A stretch of DNA of 64,000 nucleotides, taken from Hydrogenovibrio thermophilus (GTDB lineage Bacteria; Pseudomonadota; Gammaproteobacteria; Thiomicrospirales; Thiomicrospiraceae). The stretch is from assembly GCF_004028275.1 (NCBI RefSeq), contig NZ_CP035033.1, forward strand, positions 2,104,501 to 2,168,500. The letters run 5' to 3'. The notes beneath the pieces are model-generated. The model did no database searches. It was not told where the DNA came from and was given only the letters and a program-made list of their open reading frames with translations. The translations under genes were made by a program, and so were the position numbers. Of the stretch, positions 8,544-17,583 are shown piece after piece. Position 1 is the first letter of the stretch. Every line of letters begins with the position of its first letter.

Positions 8544-9305
8544 TTAGAACGTCCACTTAATAGCCGCCTGCGGCACACTTTCATCAATGTCTGAACCGTA
8601 TTTATTCATCCAGTAAGACCACTCAACACCGGCATATAGCTGATTTGGCGCGCCCCACAATGCCCCCGCATCGATGAACAGACGAGGTGAAGAGGTGATG
8701 TTTTCTTTCTTACCAACATTGTTTTCAGCCGTGGCGTAATCGAAGTAACCTTCAAACACCCACTTGGTTGGCCCCAATTCGAAAGGCGCCATCCAAACTA
8801 AAGTCACCTGGAAGGCTTCACTGGTTTCGCCAGAGTAGAAATCCGACTCGCCGATACGTTGATAGAAGTTCACCTTAGCGACCGGTACACCCGGTACATC
8901 CAAGTCAAACCCAAGACCGAATAATTTCGCGTTGGTCACGTCACCCAATTCCCAGGTACCTGTTAGGGAAACGTCTTTAACAAAACCGAAAGACAAGTCT
9001 TTACCGGTCATTTTTCCAAGAGAGAAACTCGGTGAGAATTCACCATAGAAAGAACTGTCGGAAGAGTTTGGATCCGTCACATCCACGAAGAAGAAGTTAG
9101 AACCGTATTTCCAGCCATCCACGTGCTCAAGCGTTAGCACTTGCGTATCGTATTCCGTGTTTGATGGCACACTTTTATATCCAGAGCCATCCAGCAACAA
9201 CACACTGGTTTTACTCCAGTCAGCTGCCTGGGCAACCGAAGCTCCTAATAGCCCGGCGGATAGCGCCAAGCCTTTCAGAAAGTTCGTTTTTTTAAATAAA
9301 GTCAT
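8544..9305 (-). CDS. Tsx-like nucleoside channel, outer membrane
   Basis: This 253-residue protein has a signal peptide (hydrophobic core GLALSAGLLGASVAQA, cleavage before ADW) and alternating amphipathic strands ending in the C-terminal aromatic WTF, the usual signature for the outer-membrane assembly machinery. Composition and length match the Tsx/OmpK family of nucleoside-specific channels. RBS AAGGATG precedes the start. It is first in a – strand unit with the BMP gene, so uptake across both membranes is encoded together. Tandem operator-like palindromes lie upstream at 9343–9368 and 9492–9515. Confidence 0.83.
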   Translation of the reverse strand: MTLFKKTNFLKGLALSAGLLGASVAQAADWSKTSVLLLDGSGYKSVPSNTEYDTQVLTLEHVDGWKYGSNFFFVDVTDPNSSDSSFYGEFSPSFSLGKMTGKDLSFGFVKDVSLTGTWELGDVTNAKLFGLGFDLDVPGVPVAKVNFYQRIGESDFYSGETSEAFQVTLVWMAPFELGPTKWVFEGYFDYATAENNVGKKENITSSPRLFIDAGALWGAPNQLYAGVEWSYWMNKYGSDIDESVPQAAIKWTF

Positions 9306-9342
9306 TATCGTTACATCCTTCTACTTGGTTAAATGTGAACAA

Positions 9343-9368
9343 GATTGTATACAATCAATCTATACGAT
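9343..9368. promoter_or_regulatory. Operator-like tandem palindrome, proximal
   Basis: GATTGTATACAATC (9343–9356) is a perfect 14-bp palindrome. A weaker copy (TCTATACGAT) is centred 13 bp further on. It lies 38–63 bp upstream of the porin start. The shape fits a GntR/FadR-type dimer site. Confidence 0.75.
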
Positions 9369-9491
9369 GGTTAGCAATCAAGATGCCAATGTCATATTTT
9401 TTTCACACTTCTCGGGTCAAAAAACCTAACGCAATGATTTTATTAAAAAACTTTTCTAAACTGTCTCCAGGGTTTTTATCAAACAAACATG

Positions 9492-9515
9492 TTGTATACA
9501 ATTAATGTATACAAT
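9492..9515. promoter_or_regulatory. Operator-like tandem palindrome, distal
   Basis: TTGTATACAA (9492–9501) is followed by ATGTATACAAT (9505–9515); centres are 13 bp apart, the same spacing as in the pair at 9343. It lies about 190 bp upstream of the porin gene and just past the end of the 8-oxoguanine deaminase gene. Confidence 0.75.
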
Positions 9516-9577
9516 GCACCAAAATCTTCAATCATATTGCACCAGATGCAAACATCTGCACCTCAATGCTAAATTTA

Positions 9578-10930
9578 TTAAGTCACTAAATGATGCGCAC
9601 CCATTCCGTGCGATTGCATCAAGGCCTCCACATCCAAGTCCAGCAAGGTTCCGTCTTTCACTCGCCACTGCCCTGCCACCATTAAGCGGTCCACTTGATG
9701 TGCGCCGCACAACACCAGAGCGGCCAACAGATCACCGGCACCGGAAAAACGGAGTTCATTCAACTTGAACAAAGCCAAATCGGCCTGTTTGCCGACGGCG
9801 ATTTCGCCGATATCATTCCGTCCCAAGCAAGCGGCTGAACCTGTGGTTCCCCAGCTCAATGCCGTTAAGTGTGTCATTTCATCAGCCTGATAACGCAATC
9901 GCTGGATCAACATGGCCTGTCTCAGCTCTTCAATCATATTGGAGCAATCATTCGAAGCTGAACCGTCCACACCGATCCCCACCGCACAACCGGCCGCCTC
10001 CAGCTCAAGACCGCGGCAAATGCCCGATGCCAACACCATATTGGACGACGGACAATGACTAATGCCGACACCGGCTTGGCCGAGTCGAGCGATTTCTTCG
10101 TCATTAAAATGAATGCCATGCGCCAGCCAAGTACGATGATTCAACCAATCCACTTTTTCCAAATAATCCAGCGGACGCAAACCAAACATCCGCAGGCAGA
10201 AATTGTTTTCATCTTCCGTCTCCGCCAAATGCGTATGCAATCGCACATCGTATGCTTCCGCCATGCGTGCCGTTTCCCGCATCAGGTCTTCCGTCACTGA
10301 AAACGGCGAACAGGGTGCTAAGGCAATCCGCGTCATGGCCCCATCATCGGCATCGTGATAGGTTTTGATCAGCCGTTCACTGTCGGCCAAAATCGTTTCT
10401 TCGGTTTGCACCGTATTCTGGGGCGGCAGCCCGCCTTGCTCTTCGCCCAGGCTCATGGAGCCTCGCGTTAAGTGGGTACGCATCCCCAGTCGTTTGGCGG
10501 CCTGCAGCTGAATATCAATGGCCGATTCCAAGCCGTCGGTAAAAACATAATGATGATCGGAGGTCGTCGTACAACCGGACAGCATCAGCTCGGCCATCGC
10601 CAGCGTGGAAGCCACTTCCAATTGCTTTTCCTGCAAATTGGCCCACACGGGATAGAGCGTTTTCAGCCACGGAAAGAGACGCTTGTTCAAGGCGTCCGGA
10701 TGCGCGCGCGTCAAGGTTTGATAAAAGTGATGGTGTACATTGACCAGGCCTGGTAAAACCACCGATTCCGACGCATCGTACACCGAATCCACCGGGATCA
10801 TCGGGGTTTGCCCCTTTGCCACCAGCTCGACAATTTCCTGACCTCGCACCACCAGGCCACCGTCGGCATTCGCGTCATTAGCGGTAAAAATAGCCAGCGG
10901 GTTTTGAATCCAAAGGGTGGAAGTCGTCAT
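9578..10930 (-). CDS. 8-oxoguanine deaminase
   Basis: This 450-residue metal-dependent amidohydrolase is of the cytosine/atrazine deaminase (TrzA/AtzF-like) group. It has LPGLVNVHHHFYQTLTRA for the first metal site, HTHLAETEDE in the middle, HGIHF, and GVDGSASND near residue 320. The FYQTLTRAHPDALNKRLFPWLKTLYPVW region is typical of characterised 8-oxoguanine deaminases (8-oxoguanine to urate, EC 3.5.4.32). ATG 10930 is preferred over TTG 10936 because AGAGG is spaced eight bases from it. It is the last gene of the seven-gene ureide operon, 76 bp after the RraA-like gene, and contains one CCAGGCCTGG. Confidence 0.88.
   Translation of the reverse strand: MTTSTLWIQNPLAIFTANDANADGGLVVRGQEIVELVAKGQTPMIPVDSVYDASESVVLPGLVNVHHHFYQTLTRAHPDALNKRLFPWLKTLYPVWANLQEKQLEVASTLAMAELMLSGCTTTSDHHYVFTDGLESAIDIQLQAAKRLGMRTHLTRGSMSLGEEQGGLPPQNTVQTEETILADSERLIKTYHDADDGAMTRIALAPCSPFSVTEDLMRETARMAEAYDVRLHTHLAETEDENNFCLRMFGLRPLDYLEKVDWLNHRTWLAHGIHFNDEEIARLGQAGVGISHCPSSNMVLASGICRGLELEAAGCAVGIGVDGSASNDCSNMIEELRQAMLIQRLRYQADEMTHLTALSWGTTGSAACLGRNDIGEIAVGKQADLALFKLNELRFSGAGDLLAALVLCGAHQVDRLMVAGQWRVKDGTLLDLDVEALMQSHGMGAHHLVT
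10744..10753. repeat. CCAGGCCTGG copy (intragenic)
   Basis: Exact decamer, read on the – strand as Pro-Gly-Leu in the LPGLVNVH motif of 8-oxoguanine deaminase. Confidence 0.95.
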
Positions 10931-11006
10931 CGTCAATGCCTCTTTGTGTTTAACAGGAAATTATGCTCGGAAATAATCTACCGAAAGCCTGCGTGAGAAC
11001 CACGCC

Positions 11007-11504
11007 TTAAGGAAAGTACTCGGCAAACTCCGCGAAGGCATCCGTCGAGACCAGTACACCATCCTCGTCGATATACAAGGTATTCGACAAATCGATGTCC
11101 AACCCGGCGAAGCGCAATGGCACCGACAAATGACCCGGCCGGGTCAAATGCCCTTTCATCGGGCAGGTGCCCAGTGCCCAAATGCCTAACGGCATGGTTT
11201 TCAATAATGCAGAATCACGAATGTAACCGTGAATCAACAGGCCTTTCCAGCCGTTTTTAACGGCTAAGTCAGCCATACGGTCCCCCATCACCGCGCAATA
11301 GTCGCCTTCAGCGTCCACCACTAAAATCCGTCCGTGACCGGGTTGTTTAAGAATTTCCCAAAACAAAGCATTGTCGTGTTTGATCTTAAGGGTTTCCACG
11401 TCGGCCGACATCCGCGACAACCCACCGAAGGATTTAAAAACCGGTTGTGCGACCTGTAGCAAATCACGGTATTTATCGCAAATATCCGGTGTACCCATTT
11501 CCAT
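11007..11504 (-). CDS. RraA-like family protein
   Basis: This 165-residue protein has the RraA / 4-hydroxy-4-methyl-2-oxoglutarate aldolase fold. Visible landmarks are the VVDAEGDYCAVMGDRMADLAVKNGWKGLLIHGYIRD block (substrate loop GD and RD residues) and the C-terminal DEDGVLV. Family members are aldolases or decarboxylases of 2-oxo acids, or RNase E inhibitors. Its place in a ureide operon favours a metabolic role, perhaps on a glyoxylate or oxalurate-type product, but this is inference. It overlaps the preceding gene as TGATG, with GGAG eight bases upstream; an alternative TTG at 11507 is less likely. Confidence 0.8.
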   Translation of the reverse strand: MEMGTPDICDKYRDLLQVAQPVFKSFGGLSRMSADVETLKIKHDNALFWEILKQPGHGRILVVDAEGDYCAVMGDRMADLAVKNGWKGLLIHGYIRDSALLKTMPLGIWALGTCPMKGHLTRPGHLSVPLRFAGLDIDLSNTLYIDEDGVLVSTDAFAEFAEYFP

Positions 11505-12748
11505 CAAGGTGTCTCCAAAGTCTCAAGGCCCGCATCATAGTGTGCGGCCAATTTTTTCAAAGCCAATAATGTGGTTTGCAAAGCCGCTTCCGCATCCTCA
11601 CAAGTCACATCCTCATCCGGGTGATGACTGATGCCGTCTTTGCAGCGCACAAACAACATGGCGATGTCGGTGATTTCCGCCATGGTCATGGCATCATGCC
11701 CGGCCCCACTGGCCAGACTGCGCACATGGTTCTTCAATTTCGCAATGGACTGCTCGAATAATTGACGGAATTCGGGGTGACAGTTTTTCGCCGGTGCCAG
11801 ATGGTATTCTTTCCAGTAAATGTCCACATCCCGCTGCATGCAAATGGCTTCACTGGCCAGAAAAATCAAATTCATGACTTTTTCGCGTAAAGCATCGTCC
11901 TCACTGCGAATATCGACTGTAAACTCCACCATACCGGGAATGACATTCACCGCATTCGGATAGACTTTAATGTGCCCGACCGTTGCCACCAACTGGTGGA
12001 TTTGGGCACTTTTCTCAATCATTAAATTCACTTCCGACGCCGCCGCCAAAGCATCCTGGCGCAATGACATCGGGACGGTACCGGCGTGCCCCGGCTCCCC
12101 TTCAATCATCACTTTAAAACGGCGCGCGCCGGCAATGGCCGACACCACGCCTACCGGCAGATTCTCCGCCTCCAACACCGGGCCTTGCTCCATGTGAATT
12201 TCCCAAAACCCGAGCAGGTTATCGCCCTTACGCGACGCGGCACGATAGTCCTGCGGATTCAAACCACAAGCTTCCAGCGCAGCGGACAAACTGATGCCTT
12301 GTGCATCGGTCAGTTCCAGCGTGTCATCATCCCATTGTCCGACAACGGCACGGCTTCCCAACATGGAGGCTTCAAACCGCACCCCTTCCTCATCACCAAA
12401 GCCGACCACTTCCAGGTGAAAGGGCAACTCCAAGCCGGCCTTAACCACTTGGTCGACCACCTCAATGGCGAGCATTACCCCCAAAATACCGTCGAACTTA
12501 CCGGCATTCGGCACCGTGTCCAAGTGGGAGCCCAGAATCAAGGTGGGGGCATCCGGGTTTGGACAAGCATAGCGACCCCATTGGTTTCCCACCGGATCAA
12601 CCCAGGTTTCCATTCCGGCTTCCTGCATCCATGCCTCAACCTGTTTCAAACCTTCCATATAAGCCGGTGATAAATACAGGCGGGAAATACCTTTCAGCGT
12701 ATCGGTGATTTCCGCCAATCGGTTACAACGATCAATCACCCGAGACAC
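11504..12748 (-). CDS. allC: Allantoate amidohydrolase
   Basis: This 414-residue enzyme is of the M20 family, hydantoinase/carbamoylase subgroup. It should release ammonia and CO2 from allantoate to give ureidoglycine. Metal ligands lie in GSHLDTVPNAGKFDG (about residues 75–90) and GFGDEEGVRF. The GEPGHAGTVPMSLRQDA dimerisation stretch and the late AGHDAM motif are also present. The start is GTG, overlapping the upstream stop by one base (TAGTG), with GAGG nine bases before. N-carbamoyl-amino-acid hydrolase is the alternative assignment; the aminotransferase next door favours allantoate. Confidence 0.85.
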   Translation of the reverse strand: MSRVIDRCNRLAEITDTLKGISRLYLSPAYMEGLKQVEAWMQEAGMETWVDPVGNQWGRYACPNPDAPTLILGSHLDTVPNAGKFDGILGVMLAIEVVDQVVKAGLELPFHLEVVGFGDEEGVRFEASMLGSRAVVGQWDDDTLELTDAQGISLSAALEACGLNPQDYRAASRKGDNLLGFWEIHMEQGPVLEAENLPVGVVSAIAGARRFKVMIEGEPGHAGTVPMSLRQDALAAASEVNLMIEKSAQIHQLVATVGHIKVYPNAVNVIPGMVEFTVDIRSEDDALREKVMNLIFLASEAICMQRDVDIYWKEYHLAPAKNCHPEFRQLFEQSIAKLKNHVRSLASGAGHDAMTMAEITDIAMLFVRCKDGISHHPDEDVTCEDAEAALQTTLLALKKLAAHYDAGLETLETP

Positions 12749-13983
12749 TAAGACGCCTCGCCATTGTAGACAGCCATGGCGCGATCAATGCCTTCGCCTT
12801 GCGGGAGTTTATGCCCCATGCGGCGCAACACGTTTTCCAACGCGGAAAGCGTGGTTAAAACGGCATCTTTACGAGCGTTATATCCCATGGTACCAATACG
12901 CCAGATTTTGCCTTTCAGGTGCCCGAAGGAGGTGCCAATTTCAATGCCGAAATCCAATAACATCGATTGACGCACCGCTTCACCGTCGACGCCTTCTGGA
13001 ATATACACTCCCAGAACATTGTTCATTTTATTGGCCTGATCCCCGAACAGCTTCAGATTCAACCCTTCCGCCCCGGCGCGCATCGCATCGCCATTTAATT
13101 TGTGACGTGCGATGGTGTTTTCCAAGCCTTCCTGCAACACGATGCGAGCGCACTCACGGGCGCAATACAGCATGGAACTGGCTTCGGTGTGGTGATTCAA
13201 GCGTTCTTCGCCCCAATAATCCAAAATCATCGGCAAATCGAAATAATTGGAGCGGATAATCTGCCCCTGACTGTCTTGATGGTGCGCATCACGGATGCCC
13301 GCTTCGATGTGACGACGCTGGTTAATCACGTCCACAAATCGGTCACTCAAAGTAATCGGCGCACTGCCCGACGGGCCACCCAAACATTTCTGCAAGCCGA
13401 CCGACACCGCATCCAAGCCCCATTCATCGGCCTTAAACGCATTCCCTACAATCGACGCGGTGGCATCGCTGTACAACAACACATCGTAACGCTGGCAAAT
13501 CGCGCCCAGTTCTTCCAACGGCTGCAACATGGTGGTCGCGGTATCGCCCTGCACCACCGCCAGCATTTTCGGACGAATGGTTTTAATGGCGTCTTCAATT
13601 TGATCCGGCGTAAAGACTTGCCCCCACTCCACATCCAGCGTGTGCACTTCGGCCCCGCAACGATGCGCGATTTCCGTTAACAAATGCCCGAAACGCCCAA
13701 ACACCGGCACCAGGACTTTATCGCCCGGTTCCAGCGCTGACACCAATACCGATTCAATTCCGGCGCGGGAAGTGCCGTCAATCAACAGCGTCCATTGGTT
13801 TTGGGTTTCGAAAATCTGGCGATACAACGCCATTGTCTCGTTCATGTAACTCGTCATCGCCGGGTCATATTGTCCGACCAACTGCGCCGACATGGCACGC
13901 AGCACACGCGGGTCGGCGTTGATTGGCCCCGGCCCCATCAGCAAACGCGGTGGCGGATTGATTTGATCAAATGATTCAGACAT
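12748..13983 (-). CDS. pucG: Ureidoglycine–glyoxylate aminotransferase-like
   Basis: This 411-residue class-V PLP aminotransferase is of the alanine–glyoxylate type. N-terminal GPGPINADPRV, the DGTSRAGIES pocket, SDATAS and the PLP lysine in GLQKCLGGPSG (near residue 198) are visible. Between an allantoate amidohydrolase and other ureide genes it most likely acts as (S)-ureidoglycine–glyoxylate aminotransferase, making oxalurate (N-carbamoyl-2-oxoglycine) and glycine, as PucG does in Bacillus. Alanine– or serine–glyoxylate transamination is the alternative. ATG 13983 lies five bases after the exporter gene, and its last base is shared with the allC start. Confidence 0.85.
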   Translation of the reverse strand: MSESFDQINPPPRLLMGPGPINADPRVLRAMSAQLVGQYDPAMTSYMNETMALYRQIFETQNQWTLLIDGTSRAGIESVLVSALEPGDKVLVPVFGRFGHLLTEIAHRCGAEVHTLDVEWGQVFTPDQIEDAIKTIRPKMLAVVQGDTATTMLQPLEELGAICQRYDVLLYSDATASIVGNAFKADEWGLDAVSVGLQKCLGGPSGSAPITLSDRFVDVINQRRHIEAGIRDAHHQDSQGQIIRSNYFDLPMILDYWGEERLNHHTEASSMLYCARECARIVLQEGLENTIARHKLNGDAMRAGAEGLNLKLFGDQANKMNNVLGVYIPEGVDGEAVRQSMLLDFGIEIGTSFGHLKGKIWRIGTMGYNARKDAVLTTLSALENVLRRMGHKLPQGEGIDRAMAVYNGEAS

Positions 13984-13987
13984 CTTT

Positions 13988-14812
13988 TTATACCCCTATG
14001 GCTTGAATAAACATACGCACCCCGGTAATCAATAACACAACCGCAAACACCTTTTTCAACGTCTGCGCGGGGAGCTTTTGTCCCAACTTCACACCCAGCG
14101 GTGCAAACAGGACCGTTAACGGAACAATCAATAAGAAACTTGGCCAATTCACCAGGCCTACGGTACCAAACGGCGCACTCAGCGGCGCTTGGCCAAACAG
14201 AAACATCACGATGGCCCCCGGCAGGGCAATAATCAGCCCGAAGGCTGCGGCCGTGCCCACGGCACGATGCGAAGCAAAACCGAACTTACTCAGCACCGGC
14301 ACACCAATGGTGCCGCCACCGATACCGGCCATCACCGATAAACCGCCTACCGTCGTGGCGCTGACGCGTTGCCAAAGCCGGCTGGGCAACCGTGCCGCTT
14401 CCGATTGTTTATGCAAAAACATCCGTACCGCCACCAACATGGCGATGAGCGCAAATAAAATAATGAAGCCTTCGCTTTGCACTTGCGACACCAGCAGACT
14501 GCCCGCCAACACGCCCAACAACATGAAAACCCACCAGGCCTGGATCAAACCGGTATCGACATTGCCTTTTTGACGATGCGCACGTATCGAGGAAATCGAT
14601 GTGGGAATAATCGTCGCCAGAGAGGTGCCCGTCGCCAAACTCATGGCGTCCATCGGCGTCATACCGACTTGTTGAAAAATAAAATACAACACCGGCACGA
14701 TGACAATGCCTCCGCCCACACCAAGCAAACCGGCCAACAAACCCGCCACCACACCGGTCACAATCAACGCTGACCAGAAAGGCCACAATTCCACGACTTG
14801 AGAAATGTCCAT
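13988..14812 (-). CDS. TauE/SafE-family anion exporter
   Basis: This 274-residue integral membrane protein has two repeated four-helix halves; the Gly-rich GLLAGLLGVGGGIVIVPVL and MAGIGGGTIGVPVL motifs each open a half, as in the TauE/SafE (DUF81) family. Known members export sulfite, sulfoacetate or other organic anions. Within this operon I infer export of a ureide end-product such as oxalate or oxamate. ATG 14812 overlaps the preceding stop as TGATG with GGAGG seven bases upstream. One CCAGGCCTGG falls in it. Confidence 0.85.
   Translation of the reverse strand: MDISQVVELWPFWSALIVTGVVAGLLAGLLGVGGGIVIVPVLYFIFQQVGMTPMDAMSLATGTSLATIIPTSISSIRAHRQKGNVDTGLIQAWWVFMLLGVLAGSLLVSQVQSEGFIILFALIAMLVAVRMFLHKQSEAARLPSRLWQRVSATTVGGLSVMAGIGGGTIGVPVLSKFGFASHRAVGTAAAFGLIIALPGAIVMFLFGQAPLSAPFGTVGLVNWPSFLLIVPLTVLFAPLGVKLGQKLPAQTLKKVFAVVLLITGVRMFIQAIGV
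14534..14543. repeat. CCAGGCCTGG copy (intragenic)
   Basis: Exact decamer inside the exporter gene, read as Gln-Ala-Trp (IQAWWVF) on the – strand. Confidence 0.95.
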
Positions 14813-16389
14813 CAATGCACCTCCCCTGTTAGACCCGCCCCGTCACTGCGCGGATCGGAAGCGGCATCCACCCGGCCATCCCCGGACAACACAATCGCCC
14901 CGGCATGCCCCATTTTTTCGGACAAACTCGGCACCGTTTGCAATTGATGACCTAACTGTTGCAACGAATCGCCCAGGCGCTCCGCCAACCCGGCTTCCAA
15001 CTTCAAATCATTCTGCTGATCGCCCCAGGTCCGGCCCAGCAGCCAGCGGTCTTCGGCAATGGCGTCCGCCAATGGCTTTTCGTCATAGGCGTAACGCGTG
15101 TAAAGCGCGGCTTGTGTTTGCGGCTGACCTTCTCCGCCCATGGTGCCGTACACCATACGACGACCGTCGTAAAACTCGCACATCGCCGGATTCAAGGTAT
15201 GAAACGGTTTTTTATTCGGAGCCAAGGCATTCAGGCTGGTTTCGTCAAGACTAAAGCTGGTGCCGCGGTTGTTCCACACCAAGCCGAACTCCGGTATCGT
15301 CACCCCACTGCCGAATTCCCAATACAGGCTCTGAATGTAACTGACCATGACGCCATGTTGATCCACCGCGCCCATCCAAACGGTATCGCCAGGCCTGGCG
15401 GTTTTTGGCCATGGCATGGCTTGATTCGGCTGTATCGCGTCCAGACAAATGTTCAAAGACGCCTCCGACAGCCAATCCTCTAAAGGCGTGGTCACACGTG
15501 AGACATCGGCAATCTGCGCGTCGCGAATTAAAAAGGCTTGCTTGGTGCATTCCACCAAATGATGCACCTTGTCCAGTTCCCCCCAGTCCGGCTGATACAA
15601 CTTATCGTATAAGGCCAAAATCAATAAGGAAGCCAGACCTTGCGTCGGTGCTCCGACGTTATACAAGGTGCCCAAAGTGGTTTTCGTACTCAAGACTTCC
15701 ATCGGAACCGCTTGGTATTGGTTTAAATCGTCCGCCTGAATCGGACTGCCGTGGCGGTTTAAAAATGCGCCAATGGCATCGGCGATGTCACCTTGATAAA
15801 AACTGTTCAAACCGTCTTCCGCAAGCCGTTTCAGCAAATTCGCCAGGCCTGGGTTTTTAAAGGTTTCCCCCGTTTTTAACGGCTGTCCATCCGGCAAAAA
15901 CACCTCGGCAAAACCGGGCACGTCTTTGAGGTTTTCGTAAGTTAAAGCGCTGGCATCAGCCAAACTTTCCGTGACGTCGATACCTTGTTCCGCGAAAAAA
16001 ATCGCCGATTGCAACACTTCTTGCAACGGCCAGTTAGAGAACCCTTTCGCGGTCATCAATTGCCGCGCTTTCTCCCAGCCGGACACCGCGCCAGCCATAT
16101 CAATCGCCGCCTTCGGGCCACGTGAAGGAATCGTTTCCTCGTCCCGATAAAAGTCCAAATCGGCCGCCGCCGCCGACCAACCGGATGCATCAATCGCGAC
16201 GGGTTTTTCACCCGGGGATTGGATCAACCAAAAGCCATCGCCCCCCAAGCCCGTCATGTGCGGATACACGGCCGACACCGACGCCGCCGCGGCAATCATC
16301 GCGTCCACGGCATGACCGCCTTTTTCCAAAACCGCCAAGCCCGCCTGCGCCGATTGGTGGTGCGGTGCGGTAAACGCCACCTTAGCCAT
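14812..16389 (-). CDS. Gamma-glutamyltransferase-fold hydrolase (HpxW-like)
   Basis: This 525-residue Ntn-hydrolase is of the gamma-glutamyltransferase family. N-terminal AGLAVLEKGGHAVDAMIAAA and GGDGFWLI are typical, and the self-cleaving Thr is likely in PGDTVWMGAVDQHG near residue 334, which opens the small subunit. There is no signal peptide, unlike periplasmic glutathione-degrading enzymes. In Klebsiella a cytoplasmic relative, HpxW, is an oxamate amidohydrolase of purine catabolism; an adjoining amidase and aminotransferase support the same role here (oxamate to oxalate plus ammonia). It carries two CCAGGCCTGG copies and overlaps the amidase gene by eight bases. Confidence 0.8.
   Translation of the reverse strand: MAKVAFTAPHHQSAQAGLAVLEKGGHAVDAMIAAAASVSAVYPHMTGLGGDGFWLIQSPGEKPVAIDASGWSAAAADLDFYRDEETIPSRGPKAAIDMAGAVSGWEKARQLMTAKGFSNWPLQEVLQSAIFFAEQGIDVTESLADASALTYENLKDVPGFAEVFLPDGQPLKTGETFKNPGLANLLKRLAEDGLNSFYQGDIADAIGAFLNRHGSPIQADDLNQYQAVPMEVLSTKTTLGTLYNVGAPTQGLASLLILALYDKLYQPDWGELDKVHHLVECTKQAFLIRDAQIADVSRVTTPLEDWLSEASLNICLDAIQPNQAMPWPKTARPGDTVWMGAVDQHGVMVSYIQSLYWEFGSGVTIPEFGLVWNNRGTSFSLDETSLNALAPNKKPFHTLNPAMCEFYDGRRMVYGTMGGEGQPQTQAALYTRYAYDEKPLADAIAEDRWLLGRTWGDQQNDLKLEAGLAERLGDSLQQLGHQLQTVPSLSEKMGHAGAIVLSGDGRVDAASDPRSDGAGLTGEVH
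15389..15398. repeat. CCAGGCCTGG copy (intragenic)
   Basis: Exact decamer, read as Arg-Pro-Gly just before the predicted catalytic Thr of the hydrolase. Confidence 0.95.
15843..15852. repeat. CCAGGCCTGG copy (intragenic)
   Basis: Second exact decamer in the hydrolase gene, read as Pro-Gly-Leu (NPGLANL). Confidence 0.95.
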
Positions 16390-17557
16390 CGTTTACCTCC
16401 AATAATCTTTCCGACAACGCAATCAATGCCTTGTCTTGCTGCATGGCACCGAATAACGACACGCCCCAGGGCGCGCCTTGATCTTTTAAAACCGGCAAAT
16501 GCAGTTGTGGACGCCGAGTCAAACCGGCCAACGCCGTTAACCCCATCAACTCATTTCGATAATCCGCTAGCTCTTCAGGTGTTTCGTCCAACAAAGGCGC
16601 CGCACCCGGCGTTGTCGGCATCATGACCACCGTGTCGTCCGATGGCAAATAATCATCAATTTGGCGACGAATACTGGCCCGGTCACGTTCGGCTTGTTCA
16701 TATTGGGCTTCGGTAATCGTTCGGCACCAATCAAACCGCGCAGCAATGTCACTGCCGAGCACCGGCTTTTCGTTAGTAATCCATTCACCGTGAACCTGCC
16801 AGGCCTGAAAGCCTTGCAAGGTGCGATAGGTTTCACTGGCGAACGACAACAAAGATTCGTCCAGTTCAATATGGGATACGGCCTCGAACACGGCCGCTCT
16901 GTCTGCCAGCCAATTGGTGGCATCATCCGTCCACAAATGACGGCCCTGGATAATGGGATGGAACACGACCAGCTGTTTTGGCAAGTGTACGGTTTGCGGC
17001 GGCAACATCACATCGGCCACCTTAGATAAGGTCTCCAAGTCGCGCGTCATCCAGCCGATGGTATCGAACTGCGGCGCCAACGGCACCATATTGTCCATTT
17101 CAATCACACCGTGGGTGGGTCGCAAGCCGAACAGACCATTGTAACTGGCGGGCACTCGAATCGAGCCACCGGTATCCGTGCCCAGTCCGATGTCCGCCAA
17201 CCCCATGCTCACCGCCACCGCCGAACCGCTACTGGAGCCACCGGGAATACGCCCTTCTGCAGCGTAATTACAAGGTGTACCAAAGTGATAATTGATGCCG
17301 TTCAGGCTGTACGCCAGTTCATCGGTTAAGGTTTTCCCGACCAGCTCAACTCCCGCATTCAAAAGTTTTAAAACCGATGACGCCGTCTCATCCGGCACCG
17401 GGTGCGATTCTAACCAATGTGGATTCCCTGCCGATGTCGGCACGCCGGCCAGGTGAAACAAATCCTTCACCGCCAAACGCAGGTGATTCAAAGGCCCTTC
17501 TTTAACCGGATAAGCCCCTTTTAAATCCAGCACCATGCCATTTAAAACGCTGTTCAT
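16382..17557 (-). CDS. Amidase signature family enzyme
   Basis: This 391-residue amidase has the Ser–Ser–Lys triad: Lys in RLAVKDLF (near residue 32), the cis-Ser in GGSSSGSAVAVS and the nucleophile Ser in GTDTGGSIRVP. It is shorter than GatA and most like the free-standing indoleacetamide-hydrolase/AMI1 type. It opens the ureide operon, and the gene after it encodes a GGT-fold hydrolase, a pairing also seen in hpx gene sets. A substrate such as oxalurate or another ureide amide is inference. No strong ribosome site precedes ATG 17557. Operator-like palindromes lie 27–50 bp upstream. Confidence 0.82.
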   Translation of the reverse strand: MNSVLNGMVLDLKGAYPVKEGPLNHLRLAVKDLFHLAGVPTSAGNPHWLESHPVPDETASSVLKLLNAGVELVGKTLTDELAYSLNGINYHFGTPCNYAAEGRIPGGSSSGSAVAVSMGLADIGLGTDTGGSIRVPASYNGLFGLRPTHGVIEMDNMVPLAPQFDTIGWMTRDLETLSKVADVMLPPQTVHLPKQLVVFHPIIQGRHLWTDDATNWLADRAAVFEAVSHIELDESLLSFASETYRTLQGFQAWQVHGEWITNEKPVLGSDIAARFDWCRTITEAQYEQAERDRASIRRQIDDYLPSDDTVVMMPTTPGAAPLLDETPEELADYRNELMGLTALAGLTRRPQLHLPVLKDQGAPWGVSLFGAMQQDKALIALSERLLEVNDG

Positions 17558-17583
17558 TCTGAGTGTTTAAAACCTAAATAAAT

